Part shown: in pieces, positions 16,587 through 25,278 of the stretch | Layout: each line of letters begins with the position of its first letter | Position numbering within the stretch: the stretch's first letter is position 1 | Assembly (NCBI GenBank): GCA_040755295.1 | Contig: JBFMBK010000005.1 | Span: 95,330-159,329, forward strand | Direction of reading: 5' to 3' | Source: Bacillota bacterium | GTDB lineage: Bacteria; Bacillota; Desulfotomaculia; Desulfotomaculales; Ammonificaceae | DNA length: 64,000 bases | Position numbers and translations under genes: made by a program | The notes under the pieces: generated by a model | The model's database searches: none | The model's input: only the letters and a program-made list of their open reading frames with translations | What the model was told of the DNA's origin: nothing

Positions 16587-17723
16587 ATGAACAAGGGGTG
16601 TCGGACATTGAAAGCAAGGCTTGGTGTATTTCTGCTGTGCATAACGGTATCGCTTTTTGCGGGAACCGTTCCGGCGCTGGGACAGCCACAAGTTACAGCG
16701 GAAGCGGCGGCTCTGATGGATGCCGACAGCGGCGTGTTTTATTTCGCCAAAAACGCCGCGGAGCGCCGACCCATGGCGAGCCTGACGAAGGTAATGACCT
16801 GTATCCTGGCGCAAGAACTGGCCGACCTCGATGAAAGGGTGGAGGTAAGCCCCCGGGCTGCCGGGGTGTCGGTGGGTTCAATCATCGACCTCCACAACGG
16901 AGAAGAAATAAAGCTTCGTGAACTGGTGAAGGCCGCTTTGATCTGCTCCGCCAACGATGCCACGGTGGCGATCGGCGAAGACGTGGCGGGAGACCATGAC
17001 GCCTTTGTCCGGTGGATGAATGCGAAAGCTCTTTTGCTGGGCATGTCCGGAAGCCGCTTCGCCAACACCAACGGTTACTCGCACCCGAGCCATTACAGCA
17101 CCGCCGCGGACCTGGCCGCTCTGGCCCGCTATTCGTTGAGAAATCCGCTCTTTGCCGGGGTTGTGCGGACAAGACAGGCGAACGTGCGGTGGATAAAGCC
17201 GCAAAGAAATGAACAGATCGAAAGCACCAACGAGTTTCTCCACAGCGGTTTTCCCGGGATTACGGGCGTGAAAACAGGAACAACGGATGCGGCCGGTAAG
17301 TGCCTCATCGCCTCCGTCTCGCGCCACGGGCGCAACCTCATCGCGGTGGTGTTGCGGAGCGGCGACAGGTACGGAGACGCGTCCCAGCTTCTCACCTGGG
17401 GATTAAAGGAGGTCGTGGACCAGGTCGCATGCACAGGTGGCGAATACTTCACGCGGTTGAAGGTGAGAGGGGGACGGCTGCCGGACGTGCCGCTGGGAGC
17501 CGAGAACGAACTGGTGGTTTCTTTGCCCCGGGAGGAGCTCGTAAACATCCGCAAAGAGGTGCGTATCTACCGGGAACCGGTGGCCCCGGTAAAAGCGGGA
17601 GACCGTTTCGGCGAAGTGATATTCACCTGGAAGGGGCAGGAACTGGGGCGCACCGGGTTGATCGCCGGGCGCACCGTCGAGCGGAGGCCCTGGTACCGGA
17701 CGAAAACCCGGGGATACTTTTAG
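16587..17723 (+). CDS. D-alanyl-D-alanine carboxypeptidase (peptidase S11, DacF/PBP5-like)
   Basis: Penicillin-binding protein that trims the terminal D-Ala of peptidoglycan stem peptides outside the membrane. Signal peptide (residues 1-33), active-site Ser65 in ASLTKVM (SxxK), SAN triad at about 121-123, and VKTGTTDAAGKC (KTG). A C-terminal PBP5-type beta domain is present (VPLGAENELVVSLPREE). Length 378 is typical. AAGAGGAG precedes the ATG. It lies divergent from the PdaB-like gene. DacB or DacF identity cannot be decided by eye. Confidence 0.93.
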   Translation: MNKGCRTLKARLGVFLLCITVSLFAGTVPALGQPQVTAEAAALMDADSGVFYFAKNAAERRPMASLTKVMTCILAQELADLDERVEVSPRAAGVSVGSIIDLHNGEEIKLRELVKAALICSANDATVAIGEDVAGDHDAFVRWMNAKALLLGMSGSRFANTNGYSHPSHYSTAADLAALARYSLRNPLFAGVVRTRQANVRWIKPQRNEQIESTNEFLHSGFPGITGVKTGTTDAAGKCLIASVSRHGRNLIAVVLRSGDRYGDASQLLTWGLKEVVDQVACTGGEYFTRLKVRGGRLPDVPLGAENELVVSLPREELVNIRKEVRIYREPVAPVKAGDRFGEVIFTWKGQELGRTGLIAGRTVERRPWYRTKTRGYF

Positions 17724-17732
17724 GCCCCGCAA

Positions 17733-17871
17733 AACTTGTAGACTGTTTCTTACGGCCTGCGGGTTTACCGAAAAGGGTCCGATTTACAGCAAGTTCAAGC
17801 CCGAGATGCTGAAGAACATCTGTATCCGGAAATACTGTACCGGGAATTTTTCAAAGTGCCGCCGCCAGTAG
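17733..17871 (+). pseudogene. Possible remnant of a small Cys-rich protein
   Basis: An open frame without a good start ends at the TAG of 17869-17871. It reads GPIYSKFKPEMLKNICIRKY and continues to CTGNFSKCRRQ, with two upstream Cys residues. The spacing of Cys and aromatic residues recalls short Cys-rich segments of clostridial hypothetical proteins, but I cannot name a family. Apart from this, 17724-17940 shows nothing. Confidence 0.25.
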
Positions 17872-17947
17872 GTGCGTCAGAGCACGGGACAAAAGCCGTC
17901 GGACGATCTGCCTTCCGGCGGGCGGAAACCCTGAGTGTTTCTGGCAC

Positions 17948-17976
17948 TTGACAAAGACACCGGTTTAAGAGATAAT
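17948..17976 (+). promoter_or_regulatory. Sigma-A promoter of tRNA-Val
   Basis: TTGACA (17948-17953), 17-bp spacer, GATAAT (17971-17976). The tRNA begins 22 bp downstream of the -10 box. Confidence 0.85.
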
Positions 17977-17997
17977 TTTGTTTGCGGTCACTAAGAT

Positions 17998-18072
17998 GGG
18001 CGGGTAGTTCAGTGGGAGAACGTCTGCTTGACGCGCAGAAGGTCCCTGGTTCAATCCCAGGTCCGCCCACCA
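17998..18072 (+). tRNA. tRNA-Val (GAC)
   Basis: Acceptor GGGCGGG pairs with TCCGCCC; D arm GTTC/GAAC; anticodon stem TCTGC/GCAGA with loop TTGACGC (anticodon GAC); T arm CCTGG/CCAGG with TTCAATC loop; the 3' CCA is encoded. All arms pair fully with one G-T in the acceptor. It is a single tRNA gene with its own promoter and terminator. Confidence 0.97.
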
Positions 18073-18081
18073 TGGAAAAGC

Positions 18082-18115
18082 AAGGCTTCCGGGATTTCGG
18101 AAGCCTTTTTGTTTT
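18082..18115 (+). terminator. Terminator after tRNA-Val
   Basis: AAGGCTTCCG (18082-18091) pairs with CGGAAGCCTT (18098-18107), followed by TTTTTGTTTT. Strong intrinsic terminator. Confidence 0.92.
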
Positions 18116-18253
18116 GTCGTGAGAGAGTCCATTACCACCAGCCGCCGTCCAGGAGGGGAAAGAACATGAGAGGGAAGCCAAAGAAGATAAGATGTTTCTA
18201 ATTGCGAATATAACATATATGTATGAGTTTTCTTTTGAAGAATGAAAATGGGC

Positions 18254-18428
18254 AGAATGGCAGCTCACGAACACAGCGCAATACGGAGCGCGGGGAGAAG
18301 CAAGTAGAGCGCGAAAGACTGACAGGGACGGGCCGGAGCGTACATAGAGGTACGTGAGGACCCGGCGCTGACAGGCTGACAAAGCTATACGCAGCTGGTC
18401 GTCGCGCCCTACGAAAGAACACTTATAT
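18254..18428 (+). repeat. Structured dispersed repeat, copy C
   Basis: Matches copies A and E from the GGAGAAGCAAGTAGAGCGCG block through the hairpin (CGGGCCGG, GTACATAG, GTACGTGAGGACCCGG) to TCGTCGCGCCCTACGAAAGA and ACACTTAT. The 5' third is diverged. This is the only copy not directly in front of a recognisable gene; on its downstream side lies a decayed minus-strand gene. Confidence 0.85.
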
Positions 18429-18589
18429 TTGAGGGAGGGCGCTGTAGGGTCCGAACGGACCTAAGAAGTACCTTAAGGCGTGAGTGGCCGGCCGGGCGTT
18501 TAGTCAAGCGAGAAATAAAACACGCCTGCGGGACCTGATCGAGGCGGGAGATCAAGGACGGTTTCCGGAGCAGCACTTTCTCAAAGACC

Positions 18590-19033
18590 AATATTCGTAT
18601 GTCGAATAAAGAGATAAGCTGCAAGGACAGCAAATGATTGGTTCCCATTAAAGATGTATAAGAGGTCACTATTAAGTGCTGATCGGCGTTAAGTCCAAGA
18701 GAAGGGTATAAGATCATAAAAGCAAACATAACGCTTGCGGAGCATACTACCATGCTTTTGAGATAACGCAAAATCTCTTCCTGTAAATTTTAATAAACCT
18801 CCTATGATGATACCATTGGTGATAGCTACCCCAAATGTCGCCAAGAATCCGTAATATTGTGCCGAAAAAGAGAATACCTCTGGTTCCTTAAAGAATAATG
18901 CGGCTAAATCATTCCAGGGTGTTCTTATATTAAGACCTAGTAGAATCAATGCCAGAACTATAAGGGTTGTCCATATATTACCAATAAGGCCGATTATCAC
19001 GCCTGCAGCAAAGAAATCATTTAATTTCTTCAT
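18590..19033 (-). pseudogene. Frameshifted small membrane protein gene
   Basis: Reading from ATG 19033, the first frame gives a membrane protein (MKKLNDFFAAGVIIGLIG, then IWTTLIVLALILLGL and GFLATFGVAITNGIIIGGLL) up to KFTGRDF. There the coherent sequence jumps to the other frame at about 18771: RYLKSMVVCSASVMFAFMIL, then YTSLMGTNHLLSLQLISL. Removing one base from ATTTTGCG (about 18767-18772) joins them into one protein of about 145 residues with four likely transmembrane segments. The second frame has no proper stop and runs on toward repeat copy C, so the 3' end is also lost. Family not recognised. Confidence 0.65.
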
Positions 19034-19256
19034 TGCCTATTCCCCCTGGCTGGTTACGCGAAATACACTTATAGCATCTCTTTCGGTTAAAGTAAAAATG
19101 CAATAATAGTTAATTCTACGAATTTCAGGCGGGAAACGGTTGTTCTGCAACGCGTGCCGGTTATCCTCGTCCGGTGAAAATGCCGGCTTGGACGATGAAT
19201 GAAGGCTGCGCAAAGCGCGGCCAAATCGGATGGCCCTGAGTATTGACGGTTTGTGT

Positions 19257-19736
19257 CTACTTCTTATTGTTTCGGGGGTCCGGCAGGTAAAACGGGCTCT
19301 TCTTCTGGATGCCCAGGGCCTTTTCCAGGTCGATGGCATGCTCCTGCTCTTCCACCGCTATGTTGCGAATTTTTTGCGCCGAGTCGTAGAGCTTCAGCGC
19401 TTCAAGCTGTTCTATGCGCTGTAAATAACGGCGCAGGGCGTCGTACTCCCACTGAAGGTCCTGACGCAGCATTTCCTTGTTATCGAAGGATGTCAGCCTG
19501 GTGGCGACTTCCACAGTGGGAACGCCGCCGAGGTACTGGATCAGATCGCTCAGAATTACGGCGTGCTCGTGCTCCTGCTGCGCGTGTTCCAGCAGTTCGT
19601 CGATGACGGCCACATATTCCGCGCCGCTCAGCATGCTCGCGTGTTGTATATACTGAACCAAGGCGGCGTACTCCCACGAAAGATCCAGGTTCAAACCGCT
19701 GATTATTTGTTCCAGTTGGTTTTTCGAAAACTTCAT
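19257..19736 (-). CDS. Ferritin-like/bacterioferritin-type diiron protein
   Basis: A 159-residue four-helix protein with two repeats of the ferritin iron ligands: WEYAALVQYIQHA and EHAQQEHEHA in the first half, WEYDALRRYLQ and EEQEHAIDLE in the second. It probably stores or oxidises iron, or detoxifies oxygen in the cytoplasm. ATG 19736 (start MKFSKNQLEQ) has AAAAGGTG upstream; the longer frame from 19853 has no homology-like sequence. No linked genes. The 19034-19256 interval shows nothing clear. Confidence 0.85.
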   Translation of the reverse strand: MKFSKNQLEQIISGLNLDLSWEYAALVQYIQHASMLSGAEYVAVIDELLEHAQQEHEHAVILSDLIQYLGGVPTVEVATRLTSFDNKEMLRQDLQWEYDALRRYLQRIEQLEALKLYDSAQKIRNIAVEEQEHAIDLEKALGIQKKSPFYLPDPRNNKK

Positions 19737-19918
19737 TATCCAACACCTTTTTCCAAAGTAATTTTGCCTTCGAAACATACTATTCAGAGAAGGTCGGTTT
19801 GTAGCGATAAAATAAACGAGACCGACCGGTGCTTTCAGGTAAAAGTTTAGCACGTATCCGACTATATACCCGGCTGGACGTCATTGCGGATTGAGTTTGG
19901 CAGGAAGAAAGCGCTTTG

Positions 19919-19932
19919 TGTCGAAATATAAT
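19919..19932 (+). promoter_or_regulatory. Possible Spo0A box and -10 element
   Basis: TGTCGAA (19919-19925), the consensus 0A box, is directly followed by TATAAT (19927-19932), 30 bp upstream of the zinc-ribbon gene. No good -35 is present, which suits activator control. A 7-bp match alone is expected several times by chance in 64 kb. Confidence 0.35.
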
Positions 19933-19961
19933 AGAAAATTAAGGAAGGGAGGCATCGACTG

Positions 19962-20225
19962 ATGGCTGAACCGTCTTGCCCCAAATGCGGTAAAACCGGT
20001 TTCGAGGTCTTGGAAAACAAGCCGCTTAACATGGATTATAAACTCTTGTTCATCCGGTGCGCTTCCTGCGGAGCGGTTGTCGGGGCGGTGGATCTCTACA
20101 ACATCGCCTCGCTGTTTTGCGAACTGGAACAGAAGCTTAGCGAAAAGCTGGACGACGTGGAAGCCACGGTTTCCGATATCCGGTACAAGCTGAACCTTTT
20201 GTTGGCCCGCCTGAAACTTATGTAA
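19962..20225 (+). CDS. Small zinc-ribbon protein
   Basis: An 87-residue protein with an N-terminal zinc ribbon (CPKCG at residues 6-10 and CASCG about 25 residues later) and a C-terminal amphipathic helix or coiled coil (ELEQKLSEKLDDVEATVSDI). GGGAGG precedes the ATG. Function unknown; the layout suggests a small adaptor or nucleic-acid-binding protein. Confidence 0.7.
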   Translation: MAEPSCPKCGKTGFEVLENKPLNMDYKLLFIRCASCGAVVGAVDLYNIASLFCELEQKLSEKLDDVEATVSDIRYKLNLLLARLKLM

Positions 20226-20252
20226 GGTTTTCGCGGAAAGACAAAGACGCGG

Positions 20253-20531
20253 TTAAACCCGGTACGCCGGCGGCACGTTGATCCAACCCTTGAACATCCC
20301 ATACTCCAGGTACTCGCTGTAAAGTTTCATTTCTCCTGTGATGAAGTTCGCCAGCGTGTCCCTGATCCCGGCCGAGATGCTTCTGGTGAAGGCAAACATT
20401 AGAATAGGCAGGAAAGACTGCATTTCGTGAAAGACACATCTGAAGATATATCGATCTGTCACCACTTCCGTTTCAAATATACCGGCAGGGTTTACGGGCG
20501 GTTTAACGGGCGATGGTATGCCGAACTCCAA
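20253..20531 (-). CDS. Helical protein resembling the C-terminal half of DUF3231
   Basis: 92 residues ending with a helical segment SISAGIRDTLANFITGEMKL and KGWINVPPAYRV. The R-D and K-G-PP-Y pattern recalls the second repeat of DUF3231/coat-F-like helical bundles. Only about half the family length is present. The TTG start has no ribosome-binding site and a stop lies four codons upstream, so this may be an N-terminally truncated gene. Confidence 0.5.
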   Translation of the reverse strand: MEFGIPSPVKPPVNPAGIFETEVVTDRYIFRCVFHEMQSFLPILMFAFTRSISAGIRDTLANFITGEMKLYSEYLEYGMFKGWINVPPAYRV

Positions 20532-20671
20532 TGCTATTATGCCTTACACATTGCTTTAAGAAAGCAGGCAATGCTTGCCTTAGATAGCGCATCCCGGCGC
20601 CCTTAAAGGAAAAGGATATGCAGGCTTATTCTTGAAACGGTGGATATCAGTACTTAAGGAGGCGCAAAGTG

Positions 20672-21031
20672 ATGGAATCCGACTGTCCCCTGACCAGGCT
20701 TATCGACGCCTTGCGCGACGCGGTTAATGCAAGTGAGAACGCCGGCCGCCTAAGCGTATCGGTGGACGAAAGGGAGTATCACCGCGGCCGGGGGGAAGCA
20801 TGCCGGCAAATGCTGTCTGCGGTGGAAGAAGCCAGGGAACGCTGGGGCCCGGAGATTGCCACGCGGTTTACCTGGCGGTTTGAAGACGCGGCTTTATACT
20901 ATCTTGAAAGGTACGAAAACGCCGCTTCGGAAGAGGAAGAAAACAATAGTTACGGCTGGTTTCAGGCATATCAACAGGCGGCGCTGTTGATTAAGAGCCT
21001 GTTTCCTTTGGCGGTGGTAAAAAAGAATTAA
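20672..21031 (+). CDS. Hypothetical protein, 119 aa
   Basis: Acidic, mostly helical protein starting MESDCPLTRLIDALRDA, with a central stretch REYHRGRGEACRQMLSAVEE and a C-terminal hydrophobic helix (QQAALLIKSLFPLAVV). AAGGAGG is well placed for either GTG 20669 or ATG 20672. No family recognised. It stands alone. Confidence 0.65.
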   Translation: MESDCPLTRLIDALRDAVNASENAGRLSVSVDEREYHRGRGEACRQMLSAVEEARERWGPEIATRFTWRFEDAALYYLERYENAASEEEENNSYGWFQAYQQAALLIKSLFPLAVVKKN

Positions 21032-21265
21032 TCGGGATAGGCCTAAGAACAAAAATCGCAATAACATCCGATAAATCAAGAGGTTTCACGGAATGATATC
21101 CGTGCGGCGCAATTCTGCTTGATAAAACCGTTATCCGTGTAAATGCTTACCCTCCATCATTAAGCCTGGTTCCGGTCATGATTTCGGGACGTGCCATAAA
21201 GAAATTTTGCTTTTTTGGCCGGAAAATGACTTCCTTTTTCGTAATAAATATCTGGAGGGAGAAAA

Positions 21266-21475
21266 ATGTCAAGCGATCTTAAAGAGATTCTTATGAGAAT
21301 TGAAGACTTACGTTACAGGTTGCATGAGTTGTACGAGTTAAAAGGGCTTGAAGACCAGGAGGTCCTGGTTGCAAGTCAGATACTGGACGCGACGCTAAAT
21401 GAGTACTACCTGATTTTTAAAGATAAGCTGCAAACAGAAGAAAAATTGGAACGTTTCCTAATCTCCAAGTCATAG
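21266..21475 (+). CDS. Spo0E-family aspartyl-phosphate phosphatase
   Basis: A 69-residue two-helix protein with the Spo0E signature: a first helix with R-Y-R-L-H-E-L spacing, then ASQILDATLNEYYLIF, containing the SQxLDxxLNxY motif. Members dephosphorylate phosphorylated Spo0A and delay sporulation. GGAGGGAG lies upstream of the ATG. It supports a spore-forming host. Confidence 0.88.
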   Translation: MSSDLKEILMRIEDLRYRLHELYELKGLEDQEVLVASQILDATLNEYYLIFKDKLQTEEKLERFLISKS

Positions 21476-21586
21476 CCCCATTCTTTCAAAGACTATTCCT
21501 ATCGTATCCTAGAGACACACGATTACCTAAGGTCTAGGTTCTATAATCCTTCCGGAAAGAACGCTGTTTTACAGTCGCGAATACGG

Positions 21587-22393
21587 TTATTTCTTGGGAG
21601 TGTAGTGCCTTGTAAGCCATTTGGTGAGGCCGTCGAGCCCCGGGAAGAGCACCCTCTCGTTTATGTTGGCCTGATCAAGCTTATCCCTGACCTCCCATTT
21701 CAAGCTGCTTGGAATGATTATCCTCCTGTACAGTTCGGGGTGGTTGTCGAGTAAATCGTTCAGAGTCATTTTAGGGTTGGAAATTACGGAGTGCAAGGCA
21801 AACTGGTTTACGATCCTGTCGTTCATGGAAGGGGGTTCAAAAAATAAGGCGAAATCTGCCCCATGATCTTCGGTAAGACCGTCAAAAACCTCAAGGGTTT
21901 CCGCGACTTCCGACAGCATTTCCACCGTAAAGCAAAGAGCCCTCTTTTCCTTTAATTTGTTTTCTAAAATTTTCGGAAGAAAACTGTTGTGCAGCTTGAC
22001 GAAGTCGACACACCATATCACACCGTACGCCCCGTATTCGCTGATGTTGGATGTCGCGAAGTGCATGGCCACGAACGGTGAGAAGGTCCAGTCCAGCAGC
22101 CGTGTAGGCAGTCCATGGTGTTTGGCTATGGCCAGCCAGCTCCAGTCGGTATCAGGGGAGGGGTGTTGTATCTGCGCATATTTTTTGAAGTTTCTGAGGA
22201 TATGAAACTCCAGGTCGTAGTAATTGCCCTCGAGCCTCATCAAAGAGGTCTTTAATTCCAAATTATCTCCGGACAAACCCCGAAAGGCGAAGTTGGATCT
22301 GTACCTTTGAAGATGGTCATTCCAGGAACCGTAATACAGTTGTTCAATTAACTCCGTCCAGGAGGTGACCCGTGTGTCGTTCGGCGTTTTCAT
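21587..22393 (-). CDS. FRG domain protein
   Basis: A 268-residue protein with the FRG domain hallmarks: NFAFRGLSGDN (Phe-Arg-Gly), AIAKHHGLPTRLLDWTFSP, and the C-terminal region IIIPSSLKWEV. The molecular role of FRG domains is not settled; they often occur in accessory regions and phages. AAGGAG precedes the ATG. It is a single gene without coupled partners, and its base composition looks more AT-rich than neighbouring core genes, consistent with acquisition. Confidence 0.85.
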   Translation of the reverse strand: MKTPNDTRVTSWTELIEQLYYGSWNDHLQRYRSNFAFRGLSGDNLELKTSLMRLEGNYYDLEFHILRNFKKYAQIQHPSPDTDWSWLAIAKHHGLPTRLLDWTFSPFVAMHFATSNISEYGAYGVIWCVDFVKLHNSFLPKILENKLKEKRALCFTVEMLSEVAETLEVFDGLTEDHGADFALFFEPPSMNDRIVNQFALHSVISNPKMTLNDLLDNHPELYRRIIIPSSLKWEVRDKLDQANINERVLFPGLDGLTKWLTRHYTPKK

Positions 22394-22818
22394 TCTTGAA
22401 GCAGCTCCTTTTATTTAAAAACCCCGGGCTCCGGTCTAAGTTGTAAAGAGTCTTGCCGGCAGTTCCGTATTCTATTTTGAAGTATAGCAGTTTTTTTGAA
22501 CCGCAGCTAAAAATCGAACGTTTTGCCGCCGATAGCCGGGCCGGTTCTTCAGTAACGGTTTTTACGGACTTTGCCGGTTACACCGTCACATGTGATGGAA
22601 AAATGTTGTTGCGGCCCTCCTATGGGACTTCCGCCGCCTTAAAAGATAGTACTCCGGTCCCGTATGAATAAGACCGTATACCGCCCTATAAACCAAATGC
22701 CCCTTTGTAATAACATTAGGGGGAAATTTTGCCCCTGGAAGCGCGGTAGTGATAACGGGCGCAGTACCGCGTCCGACGATGGTAAATATGACTCGGTTCA
22801 GTAAAGGGGGTGTAAAGG
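22394..22818. other. Intergenic region without a supported gene
   Basis: Two hairpins are visible: CCCCT/AGGGG around 22710-22732, and CGCGGTA (22742-22748) pairing with TACCGCG (22765-22771) in the presumed leader of the flagellin-like gene. An open frame at 22453-22671 has no ribosome-binding site and no protein-like pattern. No sigma-28 promoter was found. Confidence 0.4.
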
Positions 22819-23601
22819 ATGGTTATAGACAACAGCGCGCTGAATTCCCTGCGCAAGGCGAGCCAAACCGATACTGCGTTGAACAGGACCGTCGCGCGTC
22901 TGTCCTACTCGCTCCAAGCCAAAAACGCGGGCAGCGCGGTGCGGCAGGAGACTTCCGGAATCACACACAGCCGGATTCGCGGCCTGGAGCAGGTCAACCG
23001 CGGCATACAGAACGGTGCGTCCTTGATCCAGACCGCAAACGGGGCGCTGGGTGAGATGAATTCCGTTCTGCAGCGCATACGGGAATTGGCCGTCGAGGCG
23101 GATGGCGCGGACGATTCGGAGACTGAAGAGATTAAGAATGAAGCGGCGGCTTTACGGGCGGAATACGATGGTATTGTCAGCAATACGAAGTTTGACAATG
23201 AGAAGCTTCTGGACGGTTCCTACACGGCGGAGATTCGGCTGGACGCCGATACCGGCGAGGCCGTTACTATTAACATCAGCTCGATGCAGCAGTCGGTGAC
23301 CGGCCTTGATGCGCTTGACGAATCCGGTTCCGAAATCGGCACCTCCGAGGCTGTCGAGGTGGTCGACGACGCCATCGCGGCCGTTTCTTCCCAGCAGACT
23401 TATCTGTCCGGCGTGCAAAACCGTCTGGAGGAGTTTTATTCCACTCGATCCTCGAGTGTTGAAAACAGGGCGGCTACGGGCGCTACCGGTCTGGACGTCG
23501 CGCAGGGGATAATTAATTTGAACAACCAGCAGGTGATGTCGGAGATGCTGGCCGCTCAGTCGAAAGCGCAGCCGCAGGCGGTGCTTAAACTGCTTAGCTG
23601 A
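22819..23601 (+). CDS. Divergent flagellin-like protein
   Basis: A 260-residue protein with flagellin N- and C-terminal helical regions and almost no variable domain: SRIRGLEQVNRGIQNGASLI and QTANGALGEMNSVLQRIREL near the N-terminus, QNRLEEFYSTRSS and EMLAAQSKAQPQAVLKLLS at the C-terminus. The usual RINSAADDAAGLAIS-like stretch is replaced by SLQAKNAGSAVRQETSGITH. No other flagellar genes are nearby. AAAGGGGGTG precedes the ATG. It could be a minor filament component or a flagellin-derived surface protein. Confidence 0.85.
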   Translation: MVIDNSALNSLRKASQTDTALNRTVARLSYSLQAKNAGSAVRQETSGITHSRIRGLEQVNRGIQNGASLIQTANGALGEMNSVLQRIRELAVEADGADDSETEEIKNEAAALRAEYDGIVSNTKFDNEKLLDGSYTAEIRLDADTGEAVTINISSMQQSVTGLDALDESGSEIGTSEAVEVVDDAIAAVSSQQTYLSGVQNRLEEFYSTRSSSVENRAATGATGLDVAQGIINLNNQQVMSEMLAAQSKAQPQAVLKLLS

Positions 23602-24108
23602 AGCGTGTTGTTTCTGAAAGAAAAGGCCTGGTTCTTTACATCGCAGTTGGTTGCCGGCCGACGGTTCCGTCTGCTGGTATTCGGACGTGTTTTTAGGACA
23701 ATTCTCTGTGGTCAGCTAGTCTGTTTGGTGCATAGGAACGTTAACCCGGTTCGTACAAACCCGCGTTATGTCGTATTCCGCCGCCTCCTAAGCTTTTCCA
23801 TACTTCAACTTCTAATACTATGGTTTTCTAAGTCGTGGCGAGTGAAAACCGCTCAAGGGGTTGTGTTGTTACAGCAGCCGCCTTGATTGGGATGCTGCTT
23901 CTATCTTCGTAAAGGCTCCGGCGTAAGGTTTACGGGGGAGGTTAACATTTGCCTCCAGGGAGTTTTAATTATGAACGCGGGGAACCGACGGTGGTCATCA
24001 TCGTGCGCACCCGTGCAGATTTTCCCCGGCAGGTTTGTACGGGAATACATATTCCGGCGCTTTTATGCATAACTTACGCCGTAAGCCTGGTCTTGCGGGG
24101 GTGGAAGG
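23602..24108. other. 507-bp intergenic region, no gene seen
   Basis: Several short open frames lack ribosome-binding sites and protein-like sequence. A possible hairpin with AGCAGC/GCTGCT arms at about 23874-23900 could end the flagellin-like transcript. No match to the repeat families was noticed. Confidence 0.35.
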
Positions 24109-24945
24109 TTGGAACTTGTTTTTCATGCCGGCAAAATCGCCGGCAGAGAGCTTGTCGCAGCTTTGCGTCATGAGGTCAGGATGCTCCGGCGCGAGCGTTT
24201 TCGCTGCCGGTTGGTGGTTATCGGAAACGGTGTCCTAAGGGTCAGGGTGGCGGTCGGCAGCGAGAACGAAAGACGCTATGTCCGCCTCCGAATGGGGCGG
24301 GTCGTGGGTACCTTTCTAACCGCCTACGCGCTTGACATACGGGCCGAGGACTTCTTTTCCCGAAAGGGACTCTGGGATGCAAAGGTTCAGGATGTTATTA
24401 AAAGGTATCTCCGGGAGGCGCGCGATCTTTTAACCCCGTTGCGGTCGGAAATCATAGTACGGCTGAACGAATACCTGTCCACCGAAGACTGGGTTGATCT
24501 CAAGGGTTTTTTACGTTTTCGCCTTAAGAACCTCGACGCTTTTGTAACCGCGGTAATCTGGCGGCTGGCGGATCAGGCGTTGTTGGAACAAGAATGGGTA
24601 CGGCTGGTGTCTTTTCTGCGGCGGTTCCGGCAGAACCGGAACGCCGGGATAAGACAGGTTCACTGCCTGCCGGGTGATGCAGGCAGCTTTGTCCTTTGCG
24701 ACAAGCGGGGCGGCCGGCTCGAAAACGGCGTTCCGGGCGAGATACAGGGGGATGACCTTGGGAACGAGGATCTTCTGATCGGCACGCTGCTGACCATTGG
24801 AGCCCAAAAGGTTACATTGCACGGTTACACGCCTTCTGCCCACGCGTCAAAACTGCTCCGCGCCGTTTTTTATCTTAAGGAATGCACCGGTTGTTCCATA
24901 TGCCGCAAAAAAGAAGTCCCGAGTCCTAAGGCAGATAGTAAGTAG
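24109..24945 (+). CDS. Probable YtxC-like sporulation protein
   Basis: A 278-residue protein with an N-terminal alpha/beta region, a helical centre (VDLKGFLRFRLKNLDAFVTA) and a C-terminal part ending in DLLIGTLLTIGAQKVTLHGY and a Cys pair (CTGCSIC). The layout and the C-terminal motif match the YtxC family of unknown-function sporulation proteins as I remember it. TTG start with GGGGGTGGAAGG upstream. The C-terminal Cys-x-x-Cys-x-x-Cys segment is worth noting. Confidence 0.65.
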   Translation: MELVFHAGKIAGRELVAALRHEVRMLRRERFRCRLVVIGNGVLRVRVAVGSENERRYVRLRMGRVVGTFLTAYALDIRAEDFFSRKGLWDAKVQDVIKRYLREARDLLTPLRSEIIVRLNEYLSTEDWVDLKGFLRFRLKNLDAFVTAVIWRLADQALLEQEWVRLVSFLRRFRQNRNAGIRQVHCLPGDAGSFVLCDKRGGRLENGVPGEIQGDDLGNEDLLIGTLLTIGAQKVTLHGYTPSAHASKLLRAVFYLKECTGCSICRKKEVPSPKADSK

Positions 24946-25278
24946 AAGGTAGTAGGGTAGTAGGCGGAATGTGGAATATAGAATATGGAATTATGGATGC
25001 CGGACCGCCGGTAGACAGCAGTCGGTAGTCAGCAGTCTAAGGGAGACTGAAGTCAGGGGGCTACAACTTTAGACCCGCGACCTGCGACCTGTGACCTGTG
25101 ACTCGCGACTGTATAAAGTTCAAGGTTCAAAGTCAGAATTAAGTAAACAGTAAGTAGAATATAGAATGTAGAATATTGGACCTGAGACTTGGAACTCGTA
25201 ACTCGTGACTTCCGACTTCTACTTTCTAAACCTTCCGGTCTTCTACCTTCTATATTCTCGTGACTCGCAATTCGCGAC
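24946..25278. repeat. Degenerate 7-nt periodic array
   Basis: Almost the whole spacer can be read in steps of seven: AGTAAGT, AGAAGGT; ACAGCAG, TCGGTAG, TCAGCAG; CGACCTG, CGACCTG, TGACCTG; TAGAATA, TAGAATG, TAGAATA; CGTAACT, CGTGACT, TCCGACT; TCTTCTA, CCTTCTA. Units change gradually but the phase is kept over long runs, with a switch from purine-rich to pyrimidine-rich units. No gene. Confidence 0.8.

Noticed and set aside
18166..18201. 11-codon frame behind a good AGGAGGGG
   Set aside because: Too short to support, no conservation visible; it lies between the tRNA terminator and repeat copy C.
17795..18382. 195-aa minus-strand open frame spanning the tRNA-Val gene and repeat copy C
   Set aside because: It crosses a tRNA, its terminator and a non-coding repeat. 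Peptides such as SRSTCFSPRSVLR recur in other frames only because the DNA repeat recurs.
19037..19339. 100-aa minus-strand open frame upstream of the ferritin-like gene region
   Set aside because: Arg/Ser/Pro-rich shadow overlapping the 3' end of the ferritin-like gene, without a ribosome-binding site.
24946..25278. CRISPR array or classical tandem repeat
   Set aside because: Units are 7 nt and degenerate, with no conserved 20-40 bp repeats, spacers or cas genes anywhere in the window.
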